Shown here: in pieces, positions 44,814-53,360 of the stretch | Numbering within the stretch: position 1 is the first letter of the stretch | Layout of the letters: each line of letters starts with the position of its first letter | Origin: Lachnospiraceae bacterium | GTDB lineage: Bacteria; Bacillota; Clostridia; Lachnospirales; Lachnospiraceae | Length of the DNA: 64,000 bases | Reading direction: 5' to 3' | Assembly (NCBI GenBank): GCA_910575835.1 | Contig: CAJTGB010000009.1 | Location: forward strand, 1-64,000 | The notes under the pieces: generated by a model | What the model saw: the letters and a program-made list of their open reading frames with translations, nothing else | What the model was told of the DNA's origin: nothing | The model's database searches: none | Program-made: the position numbers and the translations under genes

Positions 44814-44855
44814 AAAAGTCTGCAGCATATTAATTGCTGCAGACTTCTTTTCTTT
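44814..44855. terminator. Bidirectional terminator
   Basis: AAGTCTGCAGCA (44816-44827) and TGCTGCAGACTT (44835-44846) form a perfect 12-bp stem with T-tracts on both strands. It serves the convergent peptidase and flagellar-chaperone genes. Confidence 0.9.
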
Positions 44856-44892
44856 TGTAAAATTATTTTTATTCTATTATATCGGCAGCCCG

Positions 44893-45300
44893 CTAATGAG
44901 CCGCCTGATAATAAGAATCCTTTCCGGCAACTCTGGAATTGAACACCTTATCGATATCGATCGTTCGTTTCAATGCCTGCTGAAGCTGACAGCTTAATTC
45001 CAAGATCTTCTTCTCTCCAAATTCTTTCGGCTGATACTTGCTCTCACCGTTCAGCCAGGACTTAAGCTTCTCTTTGTCCTCGCCGCCAACCCCGATCAAC
45101 ATCTGAATCTCATGCTTTGCCTCCATGAACCGCTCCAGTTCATCCTGACGCATCTTAATAAGTAACTGCACCGACTCCTGGTCGTTCCTGGACAAGGCAT
45201 CCGCCATCTCCTTCGTTATCCGCTCAATCTCCACGATGTGTACATAATTCCGCTGTACACGCTTAAGGATCTCTGTAAATAATTCCTCTCTATTTTCCAT
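44893..45300 (-). CDS. FlgN/FliT-like flagellar chaperone candidate
   Basis: A 135-residue all-helical protein (helices about 5-40, 42-68, 85-118), directly downstream of fliS and fliD, the usual place for FliT- or FlgN-type export chaperones. No sequence motif proves the family, so the name rests on size, predicted helicity and position. GGAGAAG precedes the ATG. It would keep FliD or another late filament subunit unfolded before export. Confidence 0.6.
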   Translation of the reverse strand: MENREELFTEILKRVQRNYVHIVEIERITKEMADALSRNDQESVQLLIKMRQDELERFMEAKHEIQMLIGVGGEDKEKLKSWLNGESKYQPKEFGEKKILELSCQLQQALKRTIDIDKVFNSRVAGKDSYYQAAH

Positions 45301-45314
45301 GTGACTTCTCCTGA

Positions 45315-45689
45315 CTATACAGCAGCAGCCTTTGTACTGGCTTCCTTAAATGCATCCCTAAGCTCCCCTACCAGAGGCTTCAATTCCTGGATCACAGCGC
45401 TATTCCTTCCTGCCTGCAGTCTGCTTAGTTCATAAAGAAAGAATTCATACATCCTTCTCAACTCATAACTGATCTCATATTCCATATTCAGCGTCTTGTC
45501 GAGATACTGGATAATCTCCTTCGATCTCCGAACTGACTTTTCAAACAAATCGTAGTCTTTACTTTCCAACGCGATCTGCGCCCTTGTGAGACGTTTGATC
45601 AGCTCGTCATACAAGAGCAGGAGCATCTCACCGCGGGTCATCGTATTCACAGACTGCATTTTGTACTGTTGATATCCATTCTGATACAT
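45315..45689 (-). CDS. fliS: Flagellin export chaperone FliS
   Basis: A 124-residue helical protein with the FliS N-terminal signature (YQQYKMQSVNTMTRGEML and LLYDELIKRL). It binds the C terminus of flagellin and prevents premature assembly. It lies 20 bp after fliD and 14 bp before the FliT/FlgN-like gene in one operon. AAGGGG precedes the start. Confidence 0.95.
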   Translation of the reverse strand: MYQNGYQQYKMQSVNTMTRGEMLLLLYDELIKRLTRAQIALESKDYDLFEKSVRRSKEIIQYLDKTLNMEYEISYELRRMYEFFLYELSRLQAGRNSAVIQELKPLVGELRDAFKEASTKAAAV

Positions 45690-45709
45690 ATTTTTCCCCT
45701 TTTTTGCTC

Positions 45710-48193
45710 TTAATAGCCGCCAAGCTGGCTCAGATATCCACTCTGACTATTCATCTGGGAGATCAGCGTCTCTAAGCTTGTAAACTGCTTAATGTAGCGG
45801 TCTCTCTCTGACTCCAGTCTATCCTGAAGCTTCGCAATCATCTTCTCGATCTCGCTTATCTGCTTATAGATAGTATTCTCCGTAACACTCATCGGCGAAC
45901 TGGTGGATCCAGCCTTCTTAATCAGGATACCCTTGGTCTCCATAGATCCGATCGTCTTAACATACTTATCCATTACATTCCGAAGATTGGTTGCAAGTCC
46001 GTCAAATGTCGGTTTACCTTCCGCATCTGTCCCTGCCTTCGACGTAAAGAGCTGCTCTACCTTCTCTGGATTAGTTTCAAGTGCAGCACGAAGTTTCGTC
46101 TCATCAATAGATATCTTACCATTATCTGAATACAGGGTTGATGTACTAATTCCAATCTCTCTGAACTGTTCCGCAAGCCCTCCGGTAATAACAAAACGCA
46201 AATCTGAACTTAATGAACGCAGATCACTGTCTCCGAATAAGAGACCCTCTTTTGCCTTCTCTTCCCAGAGTTTGATATCGTCGTCACTCAGTTCCTTCTT
46301 CTGCTCACTGGTAAGCGGTGCATAATCACGGTTCGGCTTCGTGCCTAATTCCTTATTGACCAAATCAACAATCTTATTGTACTCTTCTACCATAGATTTG
46401 ATAGAATCCATAACTTTGTCAACGTCTACCTGAGCATTGATCTCAACAGGTTCGGAAGTTTCATCTAACACCAGTTCATCTGAATTATTCGGATCCTTCT
46501 TATATCCGAATGTTCCCTTTACATTAACAGTAAGACCATCAATATTAAATGTATTACTGTCACGGATCAATTCAACTGCTTCATCAGAACCAGCATATTT
46601 TACTGCAATTACTGCGTCTTGACCTCTTACATCTACACTCTCATCTGTCTTCACACCAAAAACTTGGTTTAAGAAATCACCATCACCCTCTATTTTGATA
46701 CTTCCACTTCCACCATTCTGTTTTGATGTGAACGTAAACTTATCACCCACTGATTGATAGCTTACAGTTACATCTGCATCGCTATTATTAATTTTATTTA
46801 TCAAAGATTCCATGGTGTCCTTATCAGTAACCTCAATCGTAACACCATTTATTTTGAATTTTTCTATAATTGTATTCCCATCGGCATCTGTTCCTAAATT
46901 AGGAGTCGAATTCGGTGTCCACCCCAAACCAGCATTTGCTAAAGTTGCTTTTAAATCAACACGGTTAGATGCCCCTGCATTAATCCCCAGAGCTCCGTTC
47001 GCACCGACAAGATCCGAATCACCCGATACAAGAGTAAGGGTCGATGTCTTATCTAAGGCTTTCTCCGATTTAGCCTCATCTATTTTTCCATCCGCTGTAT
47101 ACTCCACCTTTGAAGGATCATATGTCTTAAAACTAAGACCTCCCGCGGCTGTTGTACCTACACTTATTCTTCCCTTACCGAATTCCTTATCCATCTGCTC
47201 TTGAAGAGATTTGCGAATAGTTTCTAAGTCATCCGTACCATCCAATTTGCTTGCATCAGGCATTGTAAATGTCTTAGATGTTCCGTTATAAGAGAATGTT
47301 AATTTTTTGCCGCCAACCTTCTCTGCAAACCCGATAGTTCTTTTAAGATCAGCTTTATTAATTGTTGTCGTCTTGGTACTTGTAAGATCCCACTCTGTAT
47401 CTTCCTTCTCAGTACCGTCATCATTAACTTCTTTCTTAAATCCCAAGTCCTTTGTAGCAGTTCCACCCGTTATCTTAGCTGGTCCCGAAAATGAAATAGC
47501 ATCACCATTTCCATTCACTTTAATTATATCTGAAAGATTTGTCTTATCATCCACAGCTACATTCTTTAATTGCTCATTAATCGCCGTAGATATTCCTTCT
47601 GCAGTCGTATAATCATAAAGCTTTCCTTCAGAATTCGTCAAGTTTAATGTAACGGAATAATCCTTACCGTTATAGTTAAAATTCAATGTCTTGCCTGCCA
47701 AACTCTGAACTACATACCTATCTCCATCCATTCCAGATGGATCTAACGTCTGTCCGACTTTACCTGTTTCAATCTTCTGGCCTGATACAGCCTCCGAAGA
47801 TGTCCACTTTGCCGTCTGCGCCATCTGCTTCACACCCATAATCGTAATAGCATCCGCCGCACTTGCTGTTCCTGAGATCGCTACCTTATTGCTATTCGCT
47901 CCAGTCGGTGTGATCTTATTCCGTCCCCAGAAGAGAGAACTGAACAGGTTAGTAGAAGAAGTCAAAGAATCTGTATACTTGCCTGCAAAAGATATCATCA
48001 AATCACTGATACTGCGGATAGCCGCCTGCTTCCATTCCAATTGTGTCTTCTTCTGCTTCTGCTGTGTAATCTTACTGGTAGTGCCATAAGTCATACCTTC
48101 AATCAGGCTGTCTCTGTCCAATCCGCTGGCAAGACCGCCGTATCCTCGAATACTACCACTTGTTGATGTGCTTAATCCGCCTATTGTTGACAT
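45710..48193 (-). CDS. fliD: Flagellar filament cap protein FliD
   Basis: FliD (HAP2) caps the growing filament and guides flagellin folding. The 827-residue protein is clearly longer than the common 450-550, because of extra Asp/Lys/Thr-rich outer domains between the N-terminal region (YGGLASGLDRDSLIEGMTYG, residues about 18-40) and the FliD_C region (about 540-820). The C-terminal coiled end (LQDRLESERDRYIKQFTSLE) is typical. GGAGAGA precedes the ATG. A sigma-28-type -10 (GCCGATAA) lies 152 bp upstream. Confidence 0.93.
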   Translation of the reverse strand: MSTIGGLSTSTSGSIRGYGGLASGLDRDSLIEGMTYGTTSKITQQKQKKTQLEWKQAAIRSISDLMISFAGKYTDSLTSSTNLFSSLFWGRNKITPTGANSNKVAISGTASAADAITIMGVKQMAQTAKWTSSEAVSGQKIETGKVGQTLDPSGMDGDRYVVQSLAGKTLNFNYNGKDYSVTLNLTNSEGKLYDYTTAEGISTAINEQLKNVAVDDKTNLSDIIKVNGNGDAISFSGPAKITGGTATKDLGFKKEVNDDGTEKEDTEWDLTSTKTTTINKADLKRTIGFAEKVGGKKLTFSYNGTSKTFTMPDASKLDGTDDLETIRKSLQEQMDKEFGKGRISVGTTAAGGLSFKTYDPSKVEYTADGKIDEAKSEKALDKTSTLTLVSGDSDLVGANGALGINAGASNRVDLKATLANAGLGWTPNSTPNLGTDADGNTIIEKFKINGVTIEVTDKDTMESLINKINNSDADVTVSYQSVGDKFTFTSKQNGGSGSIKIEGDGDFLNQVFGVKTDESVDVRGQDAVIAVKYAGSDEAVELIRDSNTFNIDGLTVNVKGTFGYKKDPNNSDELVLDETSEPVEINAQVDVDKVMDSIKSMVEEYNKIVDLVNKELGTKPNRDYAPLTSEQKKELSDDDIKLWEEKAKEGLLFGDSDLRSLSSDLRFVITGGLAEQFREIGISTSTLYSDNGKISIDETKLRAALETNPEKVEQLFTSKAGTDAEGKPTFDGLATNLRNVMDKYVKTIGSMETKGILIKKAGSTSSPMSVTENTIYKQISEIEKMIAKLQDRLESERDRYIKQFTSLETLISQMNSQSGYLSQLGGY

Positions 48194-48344
48194 AATTATC
48201 TCTCCTTTTCATCTTGCTTATTGATTGTGCGGCATATGAAAATGCTCCGCCGCTGATTCTTCTGCGGCTTTGCATAATTCTGTCTTATTGCAATACACTA
48301 AATAAAACCGCAATACTACAAATTCAAATTTATTCTGTACTTAT

Positions 48345-48352
48345 TTATCGGC
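48345..48352 (-). promoter_or_regulatory. Sigma-28 (FliA)-type -10 box upstream of fliD
   Basis: The minus strand carries a perfect GCCGATAA (48352-48345). A TAAAG lies 11 bp upstream, closer than the usual 15 bp from TAAA to the -10 box, so only the -10 element is convincing. FliA itself is encoded at 60874-61698. Confidence 0.5.
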
Positions 48353-48412
48353 ATATAGTATACTTTAAATAATAGTTAGATTTAGTTTAAATTACGAATG
48401 GAGGAATTTATT

Positions 48413-49219
48413 TTGGCTACTATCATCGCACTTACGAACCAGAAAGGCGGCGTAGGCAAGACAACAACATCCAGCGCTCTGGCTGCTGGTTTGTTCTCTT
48501 TTCATGATAAAAAGGTACTGGCAATAGATCTGGATCCTCAGGGAAGTCTGGGCTTCAGCCTCGGTCTCGATATCGAGAACTGTAAGACGATCTATGACGT
48601 GCTGACCGGACAGGTGCCTATCAGGGAAGCGATCCAGGAGACGGATTATTGCGATATTATTACTTCGAATATTTTACTGAGCGGTGCAGAGCTTGAATTT
48701 ACTTCATCTGACCGGGATTTATTGTTGAAGAAGGCTCTGATACCTGTCAAGAGTAATTATGATTACATTATCATCGACACGCCGCCCGCTCTGAATATAC
48801 TTACGGTGAATGCATATGCGGCGTCCAATCATCTGATCATACCGATGGCGCCGGAGATCTTAAGTCTTCTCGGCGTCTCCCAGCTTAAGGAGACCATAGA
48901 TTCTGTCCGGCAGAGCGTGAATCCGAATCTGAATGTGTTGGGTATCATCTTAACGAAGTTTAATCCGCGGACTCTGCTTGCACGTGAAGTGAAGGAGATG
49001 GCGGAGAATATTGCCTCTCAGATGGGTACCCGGGTATTTGCTAACCAGATCCGTACAAGCGTTACCGTTGCCGAGGCTCCGGCACATGGACTCAGCGTAT
49101 TCGACCATGCGCCCCATGCCAACCCATCGCTTGATTATCAAGAATTTGTTCAGGAGGTTGTGACCAGAACCTCATCCACTATAACACAGGGAGGTGCTTC
49201 CAATGGCCAGGAGAAGTAA
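48413..49219 (+). CDS. ParA-family ATPase
   Basis: A 268-residue deviant-Walker ATPase of the ParA/MinD/FlhG class. The deviant Walker A KGGVGKTT is at residues 10-17; Walker A-prime and B (IIIDTPPALN) and the IPMAPEILSLLG region follow. A TTG start at 48413 is chosen: GGAGG lies 8 nt upstream and overlaps the alternative ATG at 48398. It overlaps the ComFB-domain gene by 17 bp, so they are coupled. No ParB gene or parS-like repeat is next to it, which suggests positioning of a protein complex rather than DNA. Confidence 0.9.
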   Translation: MATIIALTNQKGGVGKTTTSSALAAGLFSFHDKKVLAIDLDPQGSLGFSLGLDIENCKTIYDVLTGQVPIREAIQETDYCDIITSNILLSGAELEFTSSDRDLLLKKALIPVKSNYDYIIIDTPPALNILTVNAYAASNHLIIPMAPEILSLLGVSQLKETIDSVRQSVNPNLNVLGIILTKFNPRTLLAREVKEMAENIASQMGTRVFANQIRTSVTVAEAPAHGLSVFDHAPHANPSLDYQEFVQEVVTRTSSTITQGGASNGQEK

Positions 49220-50264
49220 CAAGACCGCGCATGTACTGAATCTGCTTGCCGGGCATGATGCGCAGAACGATTCACAGAATGATTCACAGAACGACCTGCA
49301 GACTTCAGCCGAAGGAGCTGACAACACGGATGCTTCTGCTGCTGCCAAACCTAAGACGGCAGCCCCATCCGCCCCGGCTGAAAAGGAACCGGAGAGACCC
49401 GCTCCCGTTGTTCAGGCTGCACCTCAGAACATTTCCGTAATTGACAAGACGGAAGATGATCCTGTTGCAGATCTGATACAGCAGAAGTTAATGGACGAAT
49501 TCGAGCAGAGCCAACAAAGTTCTCCTGCACAGGAAGCTGCGGCCGAGACTGATGCAGAACCACCGGCTGATACAACAGCCGAAGCTGTAACAGAAGAATC
49601 AACCGGGAACACGGCCGGCACATCTGACAGCACAATCCCTGAAGCTGTACCGGATGAAGATTCCGGCTTAGCTATTGATGACGCATCAGATAAGAATTCT
49701 GACTCATCCGTTGAAGCTGTATCAGATGAGAATTCTGATGCAATTGTTGAAGCTGTATCAGATGAGAATTCTGATGCAACTGTTGAAGCTGTATCAGATA
49801 AGAATTCTGATGCAATTGTTGAAGCTGAACCAGAAGTGGCTTCCGGCCCAATTACTGATACTGCACCGGAAGTAGCTGCTGATACAACTGCTGAGACTGC
49901 GGCTGATACGGTAACTGAGACTGAAGCCGCCCATTCCCAGGACATGGCATCTCCTGCACCGGAGATCTCCTCTCCCGAACCTGAGCCGGAGCCGGAACCT
50001 GAGTTCGCCTATCTGAATGTTATGGAGCGAATTGTTGAGGACAAGATCATTTACTTTATGCGGCAGTTCGATGTCTGTACCTGTGCCCGCTGCAAAGCAG
50101 ATACCGTCGCTCTGACAATGAACGGATTGATGCCCAAGTATATCGTTACCACTCCGGCGGCAGTCGATCCTCTCCTCAGTTACTATACGAACAGGCTGAT
50201 CTCTGATGTTACGGTAGAAGCCACGAAGGCATGTATGACGATCAAAGAGAATCCCCGGCATTAA
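49203..50264 (+). CDS. ComFB-domain protein with long acidic repeat linker
   Basis: This 353-residue protein has a basic N terminus (ARRSNKTAHVLNLLAG), a conserved-looking helix (PVADLIQQKLMDEFEQ, about 87-102), and an acidic Ala/Glu/Asp linker. Four 12-residue repeats of the NSDAIVEAVSDE type occupy about 165-212. The C-terminal ComFB domain (268-350) carries the cysteine cluster CTCARCKAD (292, 294, 297) and NGLMPKYIVT. ComFB-family proteins have been reported as cyclic dinucleotide receptors; that role here is inference. The ATG at 49203 follows GGGAGG. Confidence 0.85.
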   Translation: MARRSNKTAHVLNLLAGHDAQNDSQNDSQNDLQTSAEGADNTDASAAAKPKTAAPSAPAEKEPERPAPVVQAAPQNISVIDKTEDDPVADLIQQKLMDEFEQSQQSSPAQEAAAETDAEPPADTTAEAVTEESTGNTAGTSDSTIPEAVPDEDSGLAIDDASDKNSDSSVEAVSDENSDAIVEAVSDENSDATVEAVSDKNSDAIVEAEPEVASGPITDTAPEVAADTTAETAADTVTETEAAHSQDMASPAPEISSPEPEPEPEPEFAYLNVMERIVEDKIIYFMRQFDVCTCARCKADTVALTMNGLMPKYIVTTPAAVDPLLSYYTNRLISDVTVEATKACMTIKENPRH

Positions 50265-50279
50265 CGGGTATATTATAAT

Positions 50280-50338
50280 GGAGTTGCTGCAAAGCAAGAC
50301 TATGGTTCAACGTCCATCTTTGCAGCAACTCCATTTTA
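50280..50338 (+). terminator. Terminator of the ParA-ComFB operon
   Basis: GGAGTTGCTGCAAAG and CTTTGCAGCAACTCC form a perfect 15-bp stem around a 23-nt loop, followed by ATTTTATC. Confidence 0.88.
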
Positions 50339-50357
50339 TCAAGATAGATTCTAAGAA

Positions 50358-50905
50358 TCAGACCACAGCTTCTATCAATATCTTATCCCCCTGTATGATC
50401 TCTTTTACATCAGTTTCTTTTTTCTGATTAAAGTTAAAACTGAGCATATATCCCTTTTCCAAGTGATAATGCTCCAGGTAATTAATAATCAGATCTGTGC
50501 GTTCCTGATTCCTGGTGCGCGTCTCTACATAGTAATTACCAACACCATTGATGATTGGCTTTAGATAAAGCATAAAATACCGTCGTCCATCCTCTTCATA
50601 GAACTTCTGTCCCCGATCACCATAGATCTCATCAAAATGTTCTACAAATTTCTTGAGGACATGTTACATGTCAAGCTGTCCCTTCTGAACAAATTGATTT
50701 TTACCAAGGAAAACTCTTTGATATAATTCACCGCCCTGAACTTCCGGAAGCGTAAGAAAATAATTATACAACCGTGTTTCAAATATCCTGTTCGCAATCC
50801 GTACCGTTCCGTTCTCCGTTTTAACTAAACCAAACATTCTCGCATTTCTGACAGCGCTGTCATCAGCAGCATATGCGACTGGCTGTCCTTGAAATAATTG
50901 CCTCC
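50358..50905 (-). pseudogene. Degraded AAA-ATPase-like/DUF1703 gene
   Basis: In one minus-strand frame the region encodes NRIFETRLYNYFLT, then GQLDM followed by an in-frame TAA, and it continues HVLKKFVEHFDEIYGDRGQK and RRYFMLYLKPIINGVGNYYVE. The frame is thus interrupted by a nonsense codon. After TDLII about 30-40 residues usual for the family, containing the nuclease core, are missing before EHYHLEKGYMLSFNFNQKKE. The N-terminal ATPase domain is absent. The promoter of the second Rpn locus begins beyond its right end, so that locus may have landed in this gene. Confidence 0.8.
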
Positions 50906-50928
50906 GCTAATTCGTTCTTGAAAAATGA

Positions 50929-50957
50929 TTGCATCTTTCGTTATCATATGCTATACT
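50929..50957 (+). promoter_or_regulatory. Promoter of the second Rpn locus
   Basis: TTGCAT (50929-50934) and TATACT (50952-50957) are exactly 17 bp apart with an extended TGC, identical in design to the promoter at 23018-23046. Confidence 0.7.
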
Positions 50958-50973
50958 CCATTTTAAGAATTCT

Positions 50974-51215
50974 AAAAGGCATTCGCTTTTTATATTCTGA
51001 CCGGCGGTTCGCCGAATATTTATCCAATAGTTATTTTATAATACCTGTTTTTTACTTCTTTAGATTTCGAAGATTGTTATCTGTAAAGCCTGTAATAATT
51101 TCTGATTTCTTTATAATTCTCGCTTTTCTGATACTGTATTTTATGTTATGATTTACATAATATCAAGGTCTTCTTAATCTGATCTCGTAATTCCTTGCAG
51201 ATGAAAGGAGACCTT
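50974..51215 (+). promoter_or_regulatory. Structured 5' leader of Rpn copy 2
   Basis: Hairpin 1 is AAAAG/CTTTT around GCATTCG (50974-50990). Hairpin 2 is CGGCG/CGCCG (51002-51014). Hairpin 3 pairs AAGGTCTTCTT (51165-51175) with AAGGAGACCTT (51205-51215), covering the ribosome site. Compared with the leader at 23073, base changes on one side of stems 1 and 3 are matched on the other side. Confidence 0.65.
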
Positions 51216-52035
51216 TTATGATTTTTATTAACAACACACCGATGGAAACTCAGACTCAGGACGATTTTATTATGCTCCCCACCAATGATGTCTGCTTTGC
51301 CGGGCTCATGGAGAATTCAAAGGTCCGAAAAGGATTTTGCGCCGCTGTTATGCGGATCCGCCCGGAGGAGATTGCCGAGACGGAGCTTCTTCCCACACAC
51401 CTGCGCCGAGAATACGCTGATGATAAACTCGGAATCTTGGATGTGCGCGTGAAGCTGATAGACAGCGTTCAGATCAACTTGGAAATGCAGGTGCGCAATT
51501 ACGAATTCTGGGATGAACGGGCCTTATTCTATATCAGTAAGATTTTTTCTGATCAGTTGAAATCTGGCGATTCCTATGGAATGTTACAGAAGTGTATTCA
51601 TGCGCTTTACAATGATAAGATGGAATTACAGATCTTAGAACTTAAGAAGCTTCCTAAGGAAATCCCGTCAGAGAAGGATATCGTTCAGTGGATGCGTTTC
51701 TTTAGCGGTAAGAACAGAAAGGAGTTTAAGCTTATGGCACAGACAAGCGAATATTTTGGAGAAGCTTATGAGGCGTTGCAGAAGTTAAGTGCGGATGATC
51801 TGAAGCGTCTGGAATACGAGGCTCGCGAGAAGGCCTTGAAGGATTATAATACTAACATGAGCAGCGCTAGAAATAGCGGAATCCGCCTGGCCAGCAATGT
51901 ATGCCGTCTGCATTCACAGCATCTTTCCAACGAAGCGATTGCTTCTGAATGTAATATTTCTGTGGAAGAGGTTCAGGAGATCGTGGCTTTATTCCATCAA
52001 TAGGTATGTCTTTTAAGAGTTCTTAGGCGCTGACC
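50987..52035. repeat. Tandem duplication, left unit
   Basis: From TTTTTATATTCTGA through the Rpn coding region to TTAGGCGCTGAC, this unit is near-identical to 52148-53290 except for small deletions. The 112 bp between the units (52036-52147) contain no gene and no recognised signal. Confidence 0.9.
51218..52003 (+). CDS. Rpn-family nuclease, copy 2 (internally deleted)
   Basis: A 261-residue paralogue of the Rpn proteins at 23309 and 52380. Compared with the 52380 copy it lacks 27 residues (the VSILDFIRFPEDKK to DDDDN stretch), an in-frame 81-bp loss between two ATG triplets. It also lacks four residues (KTGI) near the C terminus. The core ILDVRVKL and INLEMQV with Asp and Glu-x-Gln remain, but the lost segment belongs to the central fold, so function is doubtful. 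It retains the complete promoter and leader. Confidence 0.8.
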   Translation: MIFINNTPMETQTQDDFIMLPTNDVCFAGLMENSKVRKGFCAAVMRIRPEEIAETELLPTHLRREYADDKLGILDVRVKLIDSVQINLEMQVRNYEFWDERALFYISKIFSDQLKSGDSYGMLQKCIHALYNDKMELQILELKKLPKEIPSEKDIVQWMRFFSGKNRKEFKLMAQTSEYFGEAYEALQKLSADDLKRLEYEAREKALKDYNTNMSSARNSGIRLASNVCRLHSQHLSNEAIASECNISVEEVQEIVALFHQ

Positions 52036-52326
52036 CAATCTACTTTTGAGTCGGGACAGCGTCTGATAGCTGGCAAATAACAGCGAATCTTTCGACTTGC
52101 TACATGCAGTTTTAACGGACTCTCTTTCCTCAACTAATACAACTCATTTTTTATATTCTGACCGGCAGTTCGCCGAATATTTATCCAATAGTTATTTTAT
52201 AATACCTGGTTTTTACTTCTTTAGATTTCGAAGATTGTTATCTGTAAAGCCTGTAATAATTTCTGATTTCTTTACAATTCTCGCTTTTCTGATACTGTAT
52301 TTTATGTTATGATTGTACATAATATC

Positions 52327-52377
52327 AAGGTCTTCTTAATCTGATCTCGTAATTCCTTGCAGATGAAAGGAGACCTT
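52327..52377 (+). promoter_or_regulatory. Shine-Dalgarno-sequestering hairpin of Rpn copy 3
   Basis: AAGGTCTTCTT (52327-52337) pairs with AAGGAGACCTT (52367-52377) just as in copy 2, hiding the ribosome site. A TATGAT sequence at about 52308-52313 could serve as a local -10 box. Confidence 0.55.
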
Positions 52378-52379
52378 TT

Positions 52380-53258
52380 ATGATTTTTATTAACAACACA
52401 CCGATGGAAACTCAGACACAGGACGATTTTATTATGCTCCCCACCAATGATGTCTGCTTTGCCGGGCTCATGGAGAATCCGAAAGTCCGAAAAGGATTCT
52501 GTGCCGCTGTTATGCGAATCCGCCCGGAGGAGATTGCCGAGACGGAGCTTCTTCCCACACACCTGCGCCGAGAATACGCTGATGATAAACTCGGAATCTT
52601 GGATGTGCGCGTGAAGCTGATAGACAGCGTTCAGATCAACTTGGAAATGCAGGTGCGTAATTACGAATTCTGGGATGAACGGGCCTTATTCTATATCAGT
52701 AAGATTTTTTCTGATCAATTGAAATCTGGCGATTCCTATGGAATGTTACAGAAGTGTATTCATGTCAGTATTCTGGATTTTATCCGTTTCCCGGAGGATA
52801 AGAAGTGCTATCGTACGATACATTTTCGTGATGATGACGATAATGCGCTTTACAATGATAAGATGGAATTACAGATCTTAGAACTTAAGAAGCTTCCTAA
52901 GGAAATCTCGTCAGAGGAGGATATCGTTCAGTGGATGCGTTTCTTTAGCGGTAAGACCAGAGAGGAGTTTAAGCTTATGGCACAGACAAGCGAATATTTA
53001 GGAGAAGCTTATGAGGCGTTGCAGAAGTTAAGTGCGGATGATCTGAAGCGTCTGGAATACGAGGCTCGTGAGAAGGCCTTGAAGGATTATAATACTAACA
53101 TGAGCAGTGCTAGAAATAGTGGTATAAAAACCGGAATCCGCCTGGCCAGCAATGTATACCGTCTGCATTCACAGCATCTTTCCAACGAAGCGATTGCTTC
53201 TGAATGCGATATTTCTGTGGAAGAGGTTCAGGAAATCGTGGCTTTATTCCATCAATAG
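52380..53258 (+). CDS. Rpn-family PD-(D/E)XK nuclease/putative transposase, copy 3
   Basis: A 292-residue full-length paralogue: LPTNDVCFAGLMENPKV at the N terminus, nuclease core ILDVRVKLIDSVQINLEMQV, WDERALFYISKIFSDQL, ILDFIRFPEDKKCYRTIHF and a C-terminal helix-turn-helix-like SNEAIASECDISVEEVQEIV. It has a shorter GIKTGI linker than copy 1. Translation starts after AAAGGAG, which is buried in the leader hairpin. It may depend on read-through from copy 2, because the main promoter is not duplicated. A strong terminator follows. Confidence 0.88.
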   Translation: MIFINNTPMETQTQDDFIMLPTNDVCFAGLMENPKVRKGFCAAVMRIRPEEIAETELLPTHLRREYADDKLGILDVRVKLIDSVQINLEMQVRNYEFWDERALFYISKIFSDQLKSGDSYGMLQKCIHVSILDFIRFPEDKKCYRTIHFRDDDDNALYNDKMELQILELKKLPKEISSEEDIVQWMRFFSGKTREEFKLMAQTSEYLGEAYEALQKLSADDLKRLEYEAREKALKDYNTNMSSARNSGIKTGIRLASNVYRLHSQHLSNEAIASECDISVEEVQEIVALFHQ

Positions 53259-53300
53259 GTATGTCTTTTAAGAGTTCTTAGGCGCTGACATACGGCGCAG

Positions 53301-53351
53301 AAAAGCGCCGCCCCAATCCATTCCCTCTTCATGGATTGGGGCGGCGCTTTT
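53301..53351. terminator. Strong bidirectional terminator
   Basis: AAAAGCGCCGCCCCAATCCAT and its exact complement form a 21-bp stem around a 9-nt loop, with A/T tracts on both sides. It closes the Rpn locus (plus) and the chemoreceptor/flagellar operon (minus). Confidence 0.93.
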
Positions 53352-53360
53352 ATTCATCCT

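Larger units (their letters stand above)
52148..53290. repeat. Tandem duplication, right unit
   Basis: This is the second unit of the 1.05-1.14 kb duplication. Homology to the left unit begins inside the 3' arm of leader hairpin 1, so the promoter and that hairpin are absent here. Confidence 0.9.

Noticed and set aside
49424-49945. Minus-strand Ser/Val/Ala-rich ORF opposite the ComFB gene
   Set aside because: Its repeats simply mirror the 36-bp repeats of the real gene on the other strand.
52036-52147. Spacer between duplicated Rpn units as a small RNA gene
   Set aside because: No promoter, terminator or stable hairpin was seen.
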